Notes: generated from the sequence alone by a model not told the origin. 64,000 bases of DNA from Leguminivora glycinivorella (GCF_023078275.1 NC_062980.1:4762401-4826400), one strand, 5' to 3'. Shown: positions 46,754 to 58,219, counted from the first letter of the stretch. Made by a program: numbers and translations.

Positions 46754-46867
46754 GTATCTTGTAGGCTTCAAGAACATCCTTCGGAGCATAGAATGCAAAG
46801 GCATCGCGTCCGTCCTTGGTATCAATTACTTTGGCCGCGGTACATTGCAACCGAGAGCACACGAAAG
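46754..46867 (+). CDS. NIT-like receptor guanylate cyclase, sensor exon 4
   Basis: Acceptor 'ttttgttctag', donor AG|gtaaat. It encodes Y-L-V-G-F-K-N-I-L-R-S-I-E-C-K-G-I-A-S-V-L-G-I, then N-Y-F-G-R-G-T-L-Q-P-R-A-H-E-R. The E-x-x-G-I-A-S-V-L-G...F-x-R-G motif resembles the second E-x-x-G-x-x-R/L-A-x-G-x-x-x-F-x-x-G half of NIT domains and is the best internal support for this assignment. Phases match. Confidence 0.88.
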
Positions 46868-46986
46868 GTAAATAAATATTTAAGTAAAAATTTAAGCATA
46901 AAATTCAATTTTGGAAAAAAAAAACCCCGTCATAGTGGACGGATTTCCATCAAACGTGGCTAATAATACTCCCGACTAAAGCCGTT

Positions 46987-47693
46987 TTCACATTATCCGA
47001 TCCGATATCGTATGTAGGAAGGATGTAAAATGTAAGATTTATGCGCTTTCAGGTCTTCATTTATGTATTTAATAGATCATTGTTACTAAAAATCGATATA
47101 AAACGCAAAAATTGCGGATTTAATGCCGATGGCACTCTCCTACAACAGTTTTTGTCCGAGGCACCATGGAACTGCCGATATCGACAGGACGCTTCCGACA
47201 TTTTTTGGCATGCCGGACCCCCCGCCAGTTGTCGGCCGATAATATTTGTTTGTATGCGTATATAATGTATATATACGTTTGTAGTAGTGTGCGTGACAAA
47301 AATGGCGTCTATTTTTAAACAGCTGCTAATGATCGAAATTCAAATTAGTTGAAAATTCCCATTGAAAAAGAAAAGGTTGTAATGCATCGGTCCGAATTGC
47401 GGATACTAGTTTTTTCATCTTTTAGTAGATATAGTTGAATGTAAAATTATTTATTTTGCCTGACACTCTGAGTATTTTTTATGCTCGTTATCTTAATTAT
47501 ACAATATAATATTTAGGATATAGTGCTTATAATTATTAAATATAAACCATTTTTTAAATATTTTTTGATACAAAATCATACTTCATTGATTTGGAACAAT
47601 GCGTTTTATCGGACCGACATCCGACACTATCGGAAGCGTTTATCGGATGTAGGATGTCGGTCCGACATCCGATATCGGATCGGATAATGTGAA
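46987..47693. mobile_element. 707-bp element with TTCACATTATCCGATCC ends
   Basis: A 23-bp perfect inverted repeat (TTCACATTATCCGATCCGAT at the left) and extra subterminal 'ccgacatccgatatcgg'-like words at the right. No transposase. No clear duplication, since the right end abuts another hairpin element. Confidence 0.75.
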
Positions 47694-47694
47694 T

Positions 47695-48091
47695 AAACTT
47701 TTTAACAAAAAATAAAACCGCCTTCAAAAATAAGCGCGTTACAAAACACGGAGAAACTAAAAAGCCAAAAATAATAAACCTTTCAATTCAGATTTCTTAT
47801 CGTATTGCAATAAGCTAAACATCCAAATTATAAACAAATCAATTATTTTTGTAGTCGGTACCAGACCTATTCGTCGCCTTGCTATTGCCTGTTTGCCCCA
47901 CCCAACCATACACAGGCTGGTACCGACTCCAAAAATAATTGATTTGTTTATAATTTGGATGTTTAGCTTATTGCAATACGATAAGAAATCTGAATTGAAA
48001 GGTTTATTATTTTTGGCTTTTTAGTTTCTCCGTGTTTTGTAACGCGCTTATTTTTGAAGGCGGTTTTTTTTTTTTGTTAAAAAGTTTATTT
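47695..48091. mobile_element. 397-bp hairpin MITE
   Basis: The arms of about 165 bp are almost perfectly complementary (AATAAACTTTTTAAC at the left end; 'aaccgccttcaaaaataagc' further in), around a loop near 47870-47925. Directly adjacent to the preceding element. Confidence 0.88.
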
Positions 48092-48189
48092 ATTTGTTGA
48101 TTTTTAGTGGTTCCTAGTGATATTATATGTATCAGTCCAAATACATGTACAGTAGTGAAAGAATTATCCTTTAACTCCTAACTATTGAG

Positions 48190-48690
48190 GAGTTGACCTT
48201 CCATCATCAGCTCAGCCACATAAAATTATTACCATCAGACGTAAATACTGGTGTACCTTTGAAAAATAGACTAAAAACATTACATGTGCCTATAACATTT
48301 GAAGAGTTCCCTCGATTTCTCCAGGATCCCATCATCAGACCCTGACTTGGTGCCAATGGGACCATCTCGGGGTTATACCGGTTCGATCAAAAAAAAAAAT
48401 TTTGAAAATCGCTCCACGATTCTCGGAGATATCGAGTAACATACATACAAAAAAAAAAATAAAAAAAAAATAAAAAAATAAAAAAACATTCAGTCGAATT
48501 GAGAACCTCCTCCTTTTTAGAAGTCGGTTAAAAACGGCCTAATTCAGCTTTCAAACAAAAAAAAAAAACCTAAATCGGTTCATCCGTTCGGGAGCTACGA
48601 TGCCACACACAGACATACAAACAGACAGACAGAGACGTCAAACTAAACTTATAACACTTCGTCGTTTTTGCGTCGGGGGTTAAAAATGGA
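48190..48690 (+). repeat. Dispersed repeat tail, both blocks
   Basis: 'ttccctcgatttctccagga' to 'agtcggttaaaaa' (48535), then 'aaatcggttcatccgttcgg' to 'gtcgggggttaaaaa' (48686). An (AAAAAAT)n run lies between 48450 and 48487. Confidence 0.7.
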
Positions 48691-49039
48691 GAATAATAGA
48701 CTCTTATTGTCAAAGTAAATTTTGCAGTATTATACTTGGGTACAGTTTTGCCTTACTTGAAATGAACTGCAACAGTGGTTAGAGGTTTAATTACATAAGC
48801 CACCAGCCAATGAAGTGAATTTAATTAATCTTAATAACCGTAGGCATAATATAAAACTACTAAATAAAACATGATATAAAAATATAAGTAATTATTTTAT
48901 TCATGAAACAATATTATTCTCGTTAGGCATGCGTGTATAATAAATAGTCCTAATTTATGTAATATTATTTTTGTGAAACATGTATACTTGTATTTACAGT
49001 CCAAGCGTGCTGTTATAAATATGTTATTTTTATAAATAT

Positions 49040-49290
49040 ATATCTACCCCCCCCCCCGTGTGGTGACGGGTTCAGAACCCCCCCCCCTCTCCCCGTGTAG
49101 TGACGGGTTAAGAAACCACCCCCTCTCTTCCCGTGGGTGTCGTAGAAGTCGACTGTGGGAAATGGGTTAAATTGTGGCTGGCAACCTGTCACTGCAATGA
49201 CACAATTTGGATTTCTTTCAACCCCTTTTTGCCAAGAGTGGCACTGAAACTTAGTATTTCATGTGCTCTGCCTACCCCGATATGGGATAC
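49040..49290 (-). repeat. Dispersed repeat with C-rich runs
   Basis: Reversed relative to 56525-56790: 'ggtggtttcttaacccgtca', 'ttctacgacacccacggg', 'ggttgccagccacaatt'. The 'cccgtgtggtgacgggtt' part is duplicated in tandem (49055 and 49092). Confidence 0.6.
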
Positions 49291-49425
49291 AGGCGTGTAG
49301 GTATATTTGTAAATTAACAACTATATTTTGCACAGTTTTTTTTCTCAGAGTAAACAAAATTCGGATTAAAACCTATACCACTTTTTGGATTTCAGTTGTA
49401 GGTACTTAATTAAATTATCTTTAGA

Positions 49426-49450
49426 ATAAGAATAAGAATAAGAATAAGAA
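49426..49450. repeat. (AGAATA)n microsatellite
   Basis: Four units of 'agaata'. Confidence 0.8.
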
Positions 49451-49675
49451 AACATTTATTGACACACAAATAAAAATTGAACATTTACACAAAAATATTA
49501 AAAAATAAAATAGACAACTAGCATGCATGTCAAAAGGAAGGGGTTCAGCATGTTATGCTGCGCAGCCATTTTGATACAAATTGACGGCGCAACGCTGATT
49601 TTCAGTCCGTCCCCTTTTCTGAACCTCATTAACAACTATGCGGTGTAGGTATGTATTTATCGTCTTTTGGTGCAG

Positions 49676-49801
49676 ATTCATAGCACACCTGGTCCTCGGA
49701 AGAGATTTGCTAGACAATACTTTGAACTACGTGCCTTCGCTCATTCCACTGCATGTGGACATCAAAGAAGATAGTCCGGAGTACAAGGAACTGGAAAAGA
49801 A
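49676..49801 (+). CDS. NIT-like receptor guanylate cyclase, sensor exon 5
   Basis: Acceptor 'tcttttggtgcag', donor AAGAA|gtaagt. It encodes F-I-A-H-L-V-L-G-R-D-L-L-D-N-T-L-N-Y-V-P, then S-L-I-P-L-H-V-D-I-K-E-D-S-P-E-Y-K-E-L-E-K-K. The H/Q-x-x-L...D-L-L-D-x-x spacing and the acidic run before the next exon suit a connecting helix of the sensor. Both splice phases fit (one base in, two out). The intron after it holds a hairpin repeat and a SINE. Confidence 0.86.
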
Positions 49802-49865
49802 GTAAGTATTGCAATACTTGTGTGATAAAGTACACCATAATTAAATATTACAGGACTGAAGACCA

Positions 49866-50015
49866 TGCGCGGATCCAGGGGGGAGGTCATGGGGGTCATG
49901 ACCCCCCCTGGAGCCTAAGTTGGCCATACAAATAGACCACGTGACCCCCTCCTGGGGCCCCGGGCCTTTACCACGTGACCCCCCCCTGGGCACGAAGCTG
50001 GATCCGCGCTTGCTG
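49866..50015. mobile_element. Hairpin repeat with GCGCGGATCCAG ends, copy 2
   Basis: Same as 45133-45298, starting 65 bp after an exon donor. Confidence 0.8.
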
Positions 50016-50045
50016 AAGACAATAAAATTCAATATTCAATATGAT

Positions 50046-50440
50046 TGGGAAGTGCTGGTAGCCTAGCGGTAAGTGCGTGCGACTTTCGTTCCGAAGGTTG
50101 CGGGTTCGAACCTCGGCTCGCACCGGTTTCCTCACGATGTTTTCCTTCACCGAAAAGCGACTGGCAAATATCAAATGATATTTCGCACATAAGTTCCTAG
50201 AAACTCAAGAACTCATGTGCGAAATGTCATTTGATATTTGCCAGTCGCTTTTCGGTGAAGGAAAACATCGTGAGGAAACCGGACTAATTCCAATAAGGTC
50301 TAGTTACCCTTCGGGTTGGAAGGTCAGATGGCAGTCGCTTTCGTAAAAACTAGGTAGTGCTTACGCCAAATCTTGGGATTAGTTTTCAAAGCGGACCCCA
50401 GGCTCCCATGCCGGGATAACGCAAGGAGGATGATGATTAA
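50046..50440 (+). repeat. Second SINE family copy with an internal inverted duplication
   Basis: tRNA-like head 'gctggtagcctagcggtaag' and B-box 'gggttcgaacctcgg'. Then a stretch 'ggtttcctcacgatgttttc' through 'catcgtgaggaaacc' forms an inverted repeat of about 75 bp per arm. The sister copy at 53863-54180 has only one arm. Ends 'caaggaggatgatgat'. Confidence 0.85.
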
Positions 50441-51048
50441 ATGTGATTGGAAAGACCTTTTTTTTTATTATAAAATAAAAATGGGCTTACTCTTGGCCAC
50501 AGACTAGCCATGTTACTGTTATTTACTAGATTTTTACTATTTACGATATTTTTAGTTTTTGCTATTAGTTTTAGCACCAGCTGATGATTGTGTCGAACGA
50601 CTGACGTCTTAAAAATATGTCAACAAAGGTAACATGGGTACAATAGTCGAAATGTGTTAAACCCATTTCAATCTCTACATAAATATTGGTAAAAAAGCGA
50701 GAATTGTAATTGTAATGTAAGTGTACCGTTCTATCAAAGTTATGGTTTGTGGAAGTATCTAAAATTTAGAAAGAAAGAAAGACAGAAAGAAAGAAAAATA
50801 TTTTATTTGCAAACACACATCAAACAATTCGAAACAAATTTTAGAAGATTTGTGATACATGAATCTAAATCACCTTAGGTGGAATCCACAAGCTGCCGGC
50901 GGATGTGACGCAGGTTTTAGCTCATTGAGCATACAGTAGTTGGTGTGTGCGTGCGTGATGACACGACTCGCTGCGCTGGTCGATCGCATGTTCACAGATA
51001 TCGAAGTGATGCGCGTGTATTGCGCAATAGCCACATATGTCATATATA
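50441..51048. other. Intron DNA with a LINE 3' scrap
   Basis: 50480-50515 is the reversed 3' end 'ggcttactcttggccacaga' also found at 56880-56920. A GAAA/AAAG-rich run lies near 50770-50800. No exon. Confidence 0.45.
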
Positions 51049-51347
51049 TTAGGGTGGAGCGAAAAAACACTGCTAAAGTTCGCCTAGTTTCACTACATTG
51101 GCCAAAATAGCCGCTAAAATACTGAAAATTGGCGATTTTTAACGCTATTTTCGCAACTTTTGGTAGTTTCTTGTAGTAATATGTATCAATAATGTATACT
51201 CATCAATAATGTATACCTAATGCGGAGGCTGAAGATGTTGATATAAAAAGCTGAAAATTTGCACAAAGGTTTCATAGACTAAGGGTCATTGATTGATAAC
51301 TATTAGGTTTGCTAATTCTAGAAAAGTGTTTTTTCGCTCCACCCTAA
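51049..51347. mobile_element. MITE with TTAGGGTGGAGCGAAAAA ends
   Basis: Terminal inverted repeat TTAGGGTGGAGCGAAAAAAC and its complement at the right, with TA at the flanks. About 300 bp. The interior does not fold as a full hairpin. Confidence 0.8.
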
Positions 51348-51354
51348 TATAATA

Positions 51355-51630
51355 TACTGAGCATTTCTTTTTTTTTTGCCACTAATTTTTTTTTTATTGT
51401 TTTAGGGAATTTTAGGTCAATTGTACTCAGAATCACGAGTACTTTCGATCTCACTGGGAGACAAAAAGTGTCCCAGAATTTCCATACATTTTTGTTACTT
51501 TCCTCTTTTGTTACCCCATACAACATGTACGGAAAATGATAACAAAATAAGAAAAAATCGTATGGGACAATTTTTTTAACTACTAGGATTGAAAAAGCTA
51601 TTAATTCTGAGTAGAAATAGCATTTTTTTT
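51355..51630. repeat. Dispersed hairpin-type repeat, related to 34060-34350
   Basis: Partial inner self-complementarity ('gttaccccatacaacatgta', 'atcctagtagtt'). Weak similarity. Confidence 0.4.
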
Positions 51631-52200
51631 TTCAAAAATATCACAGTTCATAAATGTGGCAAAAAAAAAATGCTCTACTACGATCAACCAAACGAATCTA
51701 CTTAGCGTGCCAAATGAACTCAGTAAAATCCACTGAGTTGTCCGTCTTTAATCGCAGCTTGCAGCTTTCAGGAGTCAATTTTTGTAAGTTAAAGTCAACA
51801 AAAACATTAAAAATGCCTTGTTACGTAATATTTAATTGCAACAACAAAAAATTATGAACACTCAAGGGCCTGAGACATATCTAAAATCAGGCAAAGAACA
51901 ACTTCAGTACAAAATCTGGCACGCTCGGCCGCCATACAAATAGATAAACTTGTTTCTTCTATCTAAATCTAATTCTATGGCAATACGAGCGTCCATCTAT
52001 AAGTGTGTGGGTTCAATAACTTGTAACAGGTGTATTCAATACGAATTACCCAACATGTCCGATCTTCTTTTATATATCTGTGGTGGAATCCGTTCCCAAC
52101 AGTGCTGTGCTATTTGTACTTACCAATGCTGAATATTACACACATCCACGTAGTCTATCTCTGGTGAAAAACACCCTTAAATTGTTTTTTTTTTGCACAG
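51631..52200. other. Intron DNA before sensor exon 6
   Basis: No other exon. The acceptor tract 'aaattgttttttttttgcac' is strong. Confidence 0.4.
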
Positions 52201-52329
52201 AAACCAGAGGATAGTCGACAATAGTCATCAGACTGGGAACCTGACTGAAGCCATCTCTTACTTCGACCAAACGACTACACTGCTGGACAAACTCCGAGCT
52301 GTACAGAAACAACTACGAGGTTATATCAG
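52201..52329 (+). CDS. NIT-like receptor guanylate cyclase, sensor exon 6
   Basis: Acceptor in 'ttttttttttgcacag', donor AG|gtacac. It encodes N-Q-R-I-V-D-N-S-H-Q-T-G-N-L-T-E-A-I-S-Y-F-D-Q, then T-T-T-L-L-D-K-L-R-A-V-Q-K-Q-L-R-G-Y-I. N-L-T is a possible glycosylation site. The long amphipathic end leads into the next exon's basic segment and membrane helix. The W/Y-F-x-x-x-T-x-x-L/I-D-x-L-R pattern is typical of the last NIT helix. Phases agree. Confidence 0.87.
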
Positions 52330-52938
52330 GTACACAGACCAACCCCTATAGATATCCATTACAAGACGACTCGCGGTCGCCAGCCTTCCTAGTATTTGCA
52401 CTGATATAAGCGCGGGCGCTCGCCGTGCCCGATCAGTAGCGACCAAGTAGACTCGAAAGCAGCGCGTGTTTTTCGCAGTAAAAAAATTGAAAAAGGGTAT
52501 TTTGATGTCTTAAAGATGTCCACCTGTTGTGTGAAATGGTGTGGAAAGGTAACAAGAAGCTCAAATTTAAAAACAGACGTCATTACATTCCACATAAAAG
52601 TCATATTTATAATTTATTCAGAGCCGGCATAGGTCAACTTACATTGGCCACTTACGCGTCAGTAAAGGGACAGTCCCTTTCATCTGGCGCGACTGCCCGC
52701 CGTCCTTGAAACGGCCAATCACAGCGCGCTTAACACATTCCCCGCCCGCTCCTCGCACTCCTGGCACTGGTGACTCGTATCGCGAACAAAATATACAAGA
52801 CTGCTACTCTATAGGAGGTTCTCTGTGATCAGGTAAGTTCATAAACTTTTGTACATGAACCAGCGAATTATAAATAAGTCATCAGTCTGTCAACTTTGAG
52901 TTGCGGCCTTATGGAGGAAATCAGCCCGCAAGCGCCCC

Positions 52939-53089
52939 GTACAGTCAACCAATTGGAACCCTAGACCACTCTACAACCATGTCAAAATGACAAGCAGTAA
53001 GAGATTTCTTTCAATCTGATTTATAACGTCGCTAATGTCACTATGACATAGTTCTACAGTGGCCTAAGGTTCCAATTGGTTGACTGTAC
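52939..53089. mobile_element. MITE with GTACAGTCAACCAATTGG ends, copy 1
   Basis: About 150 bp with terminal inverted repeats GTACAGTCAACCAATTGGAA. Second copy at 59260-59401, with the interior inverted relative to this one. Confidence 0.85.
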
Positions 53090-53223
53090 ATACCTGGAGG
53101 CGGAGCATAGAGAATGAGCTGCGGGAATATGGACTGAGCTGGAAGGAGGCTAAGGCGGTGGCTCAAGATAGAAAGGCGTGGAAGGATCTTGTGGAGGCCC
53201 TATGCACCTATAGGGTGCCTTAG
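53090..53223 (+). pseudogene. Non-LTR retrotransposon C-terminal scrap
   Basis: The open frame T-W-R-R-S-I-E-N-E-L-R-E-Y-G-L-S-W-K-E-A, then K-A-V-A-Q-D-R-K-A-W-K-D-L-V-E-A-L-C, ends in TAG at 53221-53223. It is a longer version of 31072-31158. It begins exactly where the MITE ends. A 'caacaacaa' tail follows. Confidence 0.7.
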
Positions 53224-53862
53224 GACATTCAACAACAACAGACTTCTTACTTTGATCAAACAATGACTAATAAAAAAATAGGATCAATAAATTTTGAAAA
53301 CGAAATGCGAGAAAGATGTAGATATATATATAGATGATTTAGTTTTTTTTTTATTAAAGATCACTTATTGATAAGACAATAAGTCGCTAGTCAACAGAAC
53401 ATCGACATCAAGGGTACAGTCAAGTGTAAAAGCATGGGTGTATACTGTATACATCTTACTAAATTAAAAATATGTCCCATAGCATCTTAGTCCGGTGTAA
53501 TAAGAGCGTAGTATCATATTTATGAGACGAATTTTTCTATACATATTTTGCACTTGACTGTACTATACCATACCAAATAATTTTACAAATAGTGCCTACC
53601 GTAAATGTAGTAGACTCTTTTAATCATGTCGCGTTAACCTTTATTTTTAACACGTGGATAAAGCCATATTATTACTCAGCAGGTGAAGGAAACCCAAGAC
53701 CCCTATAAAACTTCATTAGAAGTTTATAGCCAAAGATAGCTGAACAGTCCACTGGTTCGAATAATACACCTCACCTCTCGGATAGATATGTAGCTAGATA
53801 GTCTAGATACACTACACGTGTACAGATTATAATGAAAAATGTTTTGTTCCATATAGAAAACG
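53224..53862. other. AT-rich intron DNA, no exon seen
   Basis: Contains a weak inverted pair ('gtacagtcaagtg' near 53413 and 'cacttgactgtac' near 53550), probably another small MITE. Confidence 0.45.
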
Positions 53863-54180
53863 CTGGTAGCCTAGCGGTAAGTACGTGCGACTTTCGTTCC
53901 GGAAGTCGTGGGTTCGAACCCCGGCTCGCACCAATGAGTTTTTCGGAATTTATGTGCGAAATGACATTTGATATTTGCCAGTCGCTTTTCGGTGAAGGAA
54001 AACATCGTGAGGATACCGGACTAATTCCAATAAGGTCTAGTTTACCCTTCGGGTGGGAAGGTCAGTCGCTTGCGTAAAAACTAATGCCTACGCCAAATCT
54101 TGGGATTAGTTATCAAAGCGGACCCCAGGCTCCCATGATCCGTGGCAAATGCCGGGATAACCCAAGGAGGATGATGATGT
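53863..54180 (+). repeat. Second SINE family, plain copy
   Basis: 'gctggtagcctagcggtaag', B-box 'gggttcgaaccccgg', 'atatttgccagtcgcttttc', and end 'aaggaggatgatgat'. Confidence 0.85.
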
Positions 54181-56237
54181 TTTGTTTCGTGACCAAGATG
54201 GATTTAAACAAAATCGATATTTCTCAAGTCTAAGGCAGACAAATGTTTGTTTTACAGGATATTACGCAAAATTTTAGGCACAGGGCGCTGCTAACTCATT
54301 GATCCAATGTTCGGCATGTTGTCCCTTGGTGGCACTTATAAATTCGCACGTAATAGGCTACTAGACTCGTATCGAATTTAGCACATCAAGTTATTGTTTT
54401 CTGTAGTATTTGACTTAAGAAATCAATATTTATAGCTCGCGAGGATTAAAAGTGCGTGATGACTGCGTATTTTTAATTAAAGATGTGTGTATGTTTTTTT
54501 TTTTATTATGGACTATAAAAATGGTGTTGGCCAATGGAGTGACGTCACATAATTCAAATCAACTATGGAAATTAGAGGTACTAATCTAATCTCCATAGAA
54601 GGAACCTTTATTGTATTAAAATTCATTGTCGTTGCTCGGCTGTGACCACGGCTGTGACATTGTCAAATATTTTTTCTAAATCGACTTACGTCATGTCACA
54701 TATATTCTATAGATTAATATGGCTGATGTTGTTTTTGCCTGATCACGTAAAAGTAAACTTTAATTTTTTTTTTTGCGGGTTTTGAGTGGTAAAAAATATG
54801 GTACTATTTTTTTTCGTTTAATTAGACAGTAATTAATAATATAACACATACTTTGAAAAAGGGTCAAGTAGCCTATTGTAACAAGAAAGCAACATGTCGA
54901 ACGTGGCTCGCGATAGGCCTTCTACAGATGAAGCACTGCACTTTGATGCATAAAGTTTCAAGTATGCTTAAAATTTCTCTATGATTTAGTTACATGTGAT
55001 AGTGCTAAATTTACATAGCATAATTGCCTTAATATTTCCTATTCTCGATGTTTTATTTTTAATTCAAAGTGCAACAATTTCCAATACCTAATATCAATCT
55101 AAGCGCTCCACGTTGCAATCGCATATAATTGAATACGTGACCCGACCACTCGTCCTAGCCGAAGTGACAATCGTTGAGGCTACGTGCCGATCGAAACGCT
55201 GTCTGTCTCTGTCACGCCAGTAAAGAAGAGCGATAGGGAGAGCTACCAACGAAGCGTAAGCGATTATAAAGTTGGCTAGCTACCCAGCCGAGCAATGCCA
55301 TTTGAATCTCAGGCTTAGGTATATTAAAATAGAATAGATCTCAATTGAAATTGCCAGTCGTTGGGGTCGCCGATATTTGTTCAAAGGGTATAAACTTTTA
55401 TTAGTCTAAGGCCAGGATTTGTTCTGTGGCTGTGACTTTGTGTTTATAACTTGTGGTCGCTTTCACTGTGAGTTTTTCAAGGAAGGTGTAATTGCGTGCT
55501 AAGGCATAATTCACTTAAAAATTGATGTTAATACATATATACCCACAATACAAATTTATGCAAAGACCTCCGACATAGTGGACCGTTTCATCAAACAGGG
55601 CTAAATGCTGAGACTAATTCAGCTTTAAAAAAAATACGAAATCTAAATTGGTTCATCCGTTCAAAAGCTACGAAGTCACAGACAGATACGTCAAACTTAT
55701 AACTCCCCGTCGTTTTTGGGTCGGGGATTAAAAAACAATTCCTAAATGAGTCACACAGGTATACCTACACCTACAGTTATTAAGAAAATTATAATTGCAA
55801 AGTGACTGTAAAGTAGGTAAACTCCCCTTTTGGGAGCTGTTGGGGAATAGCTACCCCATATACCCGAGTGCTCCTGGGCAGTTATGATACCGGAAAATTG
55901 GTGGGTGGGACAGGACTCCCTATTTTCACTGCATTTAGGTTATACTCACTATCAAACCTTCAGACAGGGCATGATGCCGCATTATGCCGCGACACGCATT
56001 CTAGTGTTTCGGGTATCCACAGGCGACGGTGATCACTTATACAGCAACTTGTCTGCTCGTTGGTCTCCTGTCCTATAAAAAAAAATATTTGAAAATGTTA
56101 ACTGAAGGTTTTTTTATGCGATCACTGCCGCCATGGACACCGAAAACATCAGAAATGTTGGAGGTACGTCGCCCTTAAGATGAATGTACGCTCATTTCTT
56201 GAAGGTTATATCTTAAAATCTTGATTTTCTCATGCAG
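54181..56237. other. Intron DNA with repeat fragments
   Basis: No exon. Degenerate 'gccgaa..' MITE at about 55150-55285. Tail block '..gtcggggattaaaaa' at 55600-55735. A copy of the 'gtaagcgatcac' repeat is split over 55990-56215. Confidence 0.45.
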
Positions 56238-56367
56238 GGACGGAGTAACAGAGAGTCTTCGGGAAGCCCGGCGCAGCGAAGCAGTGTGTGCTGGCATTCT
56301 GGTGCTGGTGTGTGTGGTGTCACCCATCATCATTGCTCTCGTCCGGACTGCAGTCAATACTATTCAG
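56238..56367 (+). CDS. NIT-like receptor guanylate cyclase, second membrane exon
   Basis: Acceptor 'ttttctcatgcag', donor CAG|gtttga (a non-consensus +3 to +6). It encodes D-G-V-T-E-S-L-R-E-A-R-R-S-E-A-V, then a membrane helix (V-C-A-G-I-L-V-L-V-C-V-V-S-P-I-I-I-A-L-V), then R-T-A-V-N-T-I-Q. It follows the sensor and precedes the linker, so it places the sensor outside and the cyclase inside the cell, as in other two-segment receptor cyclases. The R-R just before the helix is unusual for an extracellular side but does not change the order. Leaves in phase 0. Confidence 0.87.
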
Positions 56368-56524
56368 GTTTGAACAATCGGACTCTTAGACGCACAGCCG
56401 GTTTCCGTCCTTACTTGGTAGGTAGATATTCCGCGAATTCGCATGAAGCGATTTGCTTCTTCTTTTGCTTATACTCACTGCCAAGGAGTGGAATTCTGGA
56501 ATTCCTTACCGGCGGTTATATTTC

Positions 56525-56795
56525 ATCATCATCATACAATCATCATACAATCACGCCTGTTTCCCATAAAGGGGTAGGCAGAGCACATGAAACTACTAAA
56601 GTTACAGTGCCACTCTTGGCAAACAAGGGGTTGAATGAAAAACGAAACTGTGACATTGCAGTGACAGGTTGCCAGCCTCTCGCCTACGCCACAATTTACC
56701 CCATATCCCACAGTCGCCTTCTACGACACCCACGGGAAAAAAGGGGGTGGTGAAATTCTTAACCCGTCACCACACGGGGAATATATATTTCCAAG
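56525..56795 (+). repeat. Dispersed repeat ('cagtgacaggttgccagcct')
   Basis: Sister of 14005-14110 and (reversed) 49040-49290. Begins 'cacgcctgtttcccataaag' and ends 'aacccgtcaccacacgggg'. Confidence 0.6.
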
Positions 56796-56935
56796 CTCAT
56801 ATAACCGAGCAACCTTCAAATCAAGAGTGAATAGGCATCTTCTGAGCGAGGTCACTCCATCGTAGGCCACGTCTTTGCCTTTGGCTAGTCTGTGGCCAAG
56901 AGTAAGCCCATTTTATAATATAAAAAAAAAGTTTT
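56796..56935 (+). pseudogene. LINE 3' end scrap
   Basis: The frame S-Y-N-R-A-T-F-K-S-R-V-N-R-H-L-L is the end of a reverse transcriptase (F-K-x-x-V-x-x-x-L). It is followed by the tail 'ggccaagagtaagcccattt', which recurs reversed at 50480-50515. Confidence 0.55.
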
Positions 56936-57164
56936 GGTGTCTCACTTTCTCTCATTATTAAACAGACATGGACTAACAGGTACTTTACTCTTAGTTCAAT
57001 GGAAGACCGGCGCAGCAAAGCTGTAGTACACATAAAGCGTCCTACCATTACCTGTCACACATCATCATGTGTATGTAATTATCATGTGGTTGGGAATACC
57101 TCGTATTTGATATTATTTAGGAATTTAGGATCTACTTGATTGTTACGAGTGGATGAGCCTTTTT

Positions 57165-57465
57165 TTTTTTCAAAGTTGTCCACCCCACTTTTTATTGTAA
57201 CATAGGTATTTTTTACGCAACTCATACTGAAAATCTCCTATCAGAATCGAAAGACCTTGTTTCGATTCTGATAGGAGAAAAAAAAATCTCCCAAGACTTT
57301 CATATATTTTTCAAACCTTACCGCCGCTCCGCCTTCCGTTACCGCCATACAAAATGTATGAAAAAAGGTATTTTTTTTTCTCCTATTAGGATTGAAAGAA
57401 CTCGCGATTCTCAGTGGAAACCACATAAAAAATTCCAAGTCCTAAAAAAGTGGGGTGGACAACTT
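57165..57465. repeat. Hairpin-type dispersed repeat, sister of 34060-34350
   Basis: Bounded by 'caaagttgtccaccccactt' and its complement ('aagtggggtggacaactttg'). It also contains a local palindrome (57239-57283) around 'gaccttgtttcgattc'. Confidence 0.75.
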
Positions 57466-57587
57466 TGAGAAAAATGACTCAGATCAGTTTACCTTTAAAT
57501 TACACTCTCACAGTAACATTGACAGCAAGCAAATTCTTCCTCCTCTTTTGCTTCATAAAATACTCATTTAACGGTTCATTCTTCCAG

Positions 57588-57710
57588 GTCTACGCCACAA
57601 ACTTGGCTGAGAAGGCACGAGAACTTGAATATGAGAAGGAGCTCAGCGATTCCCTCCTCTATGAGATGCTGCCCGCCACTGTCGCCAAACAGCTGAAGCA
57701 AACCCAGCAG
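57588..57710 (+). CDS. NIT-like receptor guanylate cyclase, linker (signalling helix) exon
   Basis: Acceptor 'cattcttccag', donor CAG|gtaatt; exactly 41 codons, phase 0 at both ends. It encodes V-Y-A-T-N-L-A-E-K-A-R-E-L-E-Y-E-K-E-L, then S-D-S-L-L-Y-E-M-L-P-A-T-V-A-K-Q-L-K-Q. The T-x-x-L-L-Y-x-M-L-P-x-x-V-A-x-x-L signature is the coiled-coil dimer linker that precedes every animal class III guanylate cyclase domain. This exon alone fixes the family. Confidence 0.95.
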
Positions 57711-58219
57711 GTAATTAAAAATACACTAGATTCTGTAATCACTGAATCAACATCATCATTATAGCCTTCAAATATTGGGCACTGTTGTGCACACATAGGT
57801 TGACATAACCTGTGAGGTAGGCTATACTGAGGAGTAACGTCACGGTCAATTCATTTACTTTATATATTTCTCCTTGACTTATTAAATAGACATTATGTTT
57901 AAAAGTAACTGTCCATATTTTTCTTCTAATTATGTGGTGCCTTATTTCGTTCACTGAATAAAATATTTTATTTTAAGTATAGGAAACTAGCCTAATGCGT
58001 GCGATCAAAACCTCTCGTACTAAAACGTTTCTGAACTATTTGGACTAGTTACCTTCTTACCTTCTACAGACGTAGTGGACTATAACGTGGAAATGTCATA
58101 AAAACTTCACAAAGAATATTGCCCCAAAGCGTACTATTTGGCATTCTATACCGTCACAGGAAAACGGTTCCCTCCGTGACGAACCATAAAGTTTAAAATT
58201 TCCGTCACTTTGCTTTCAG

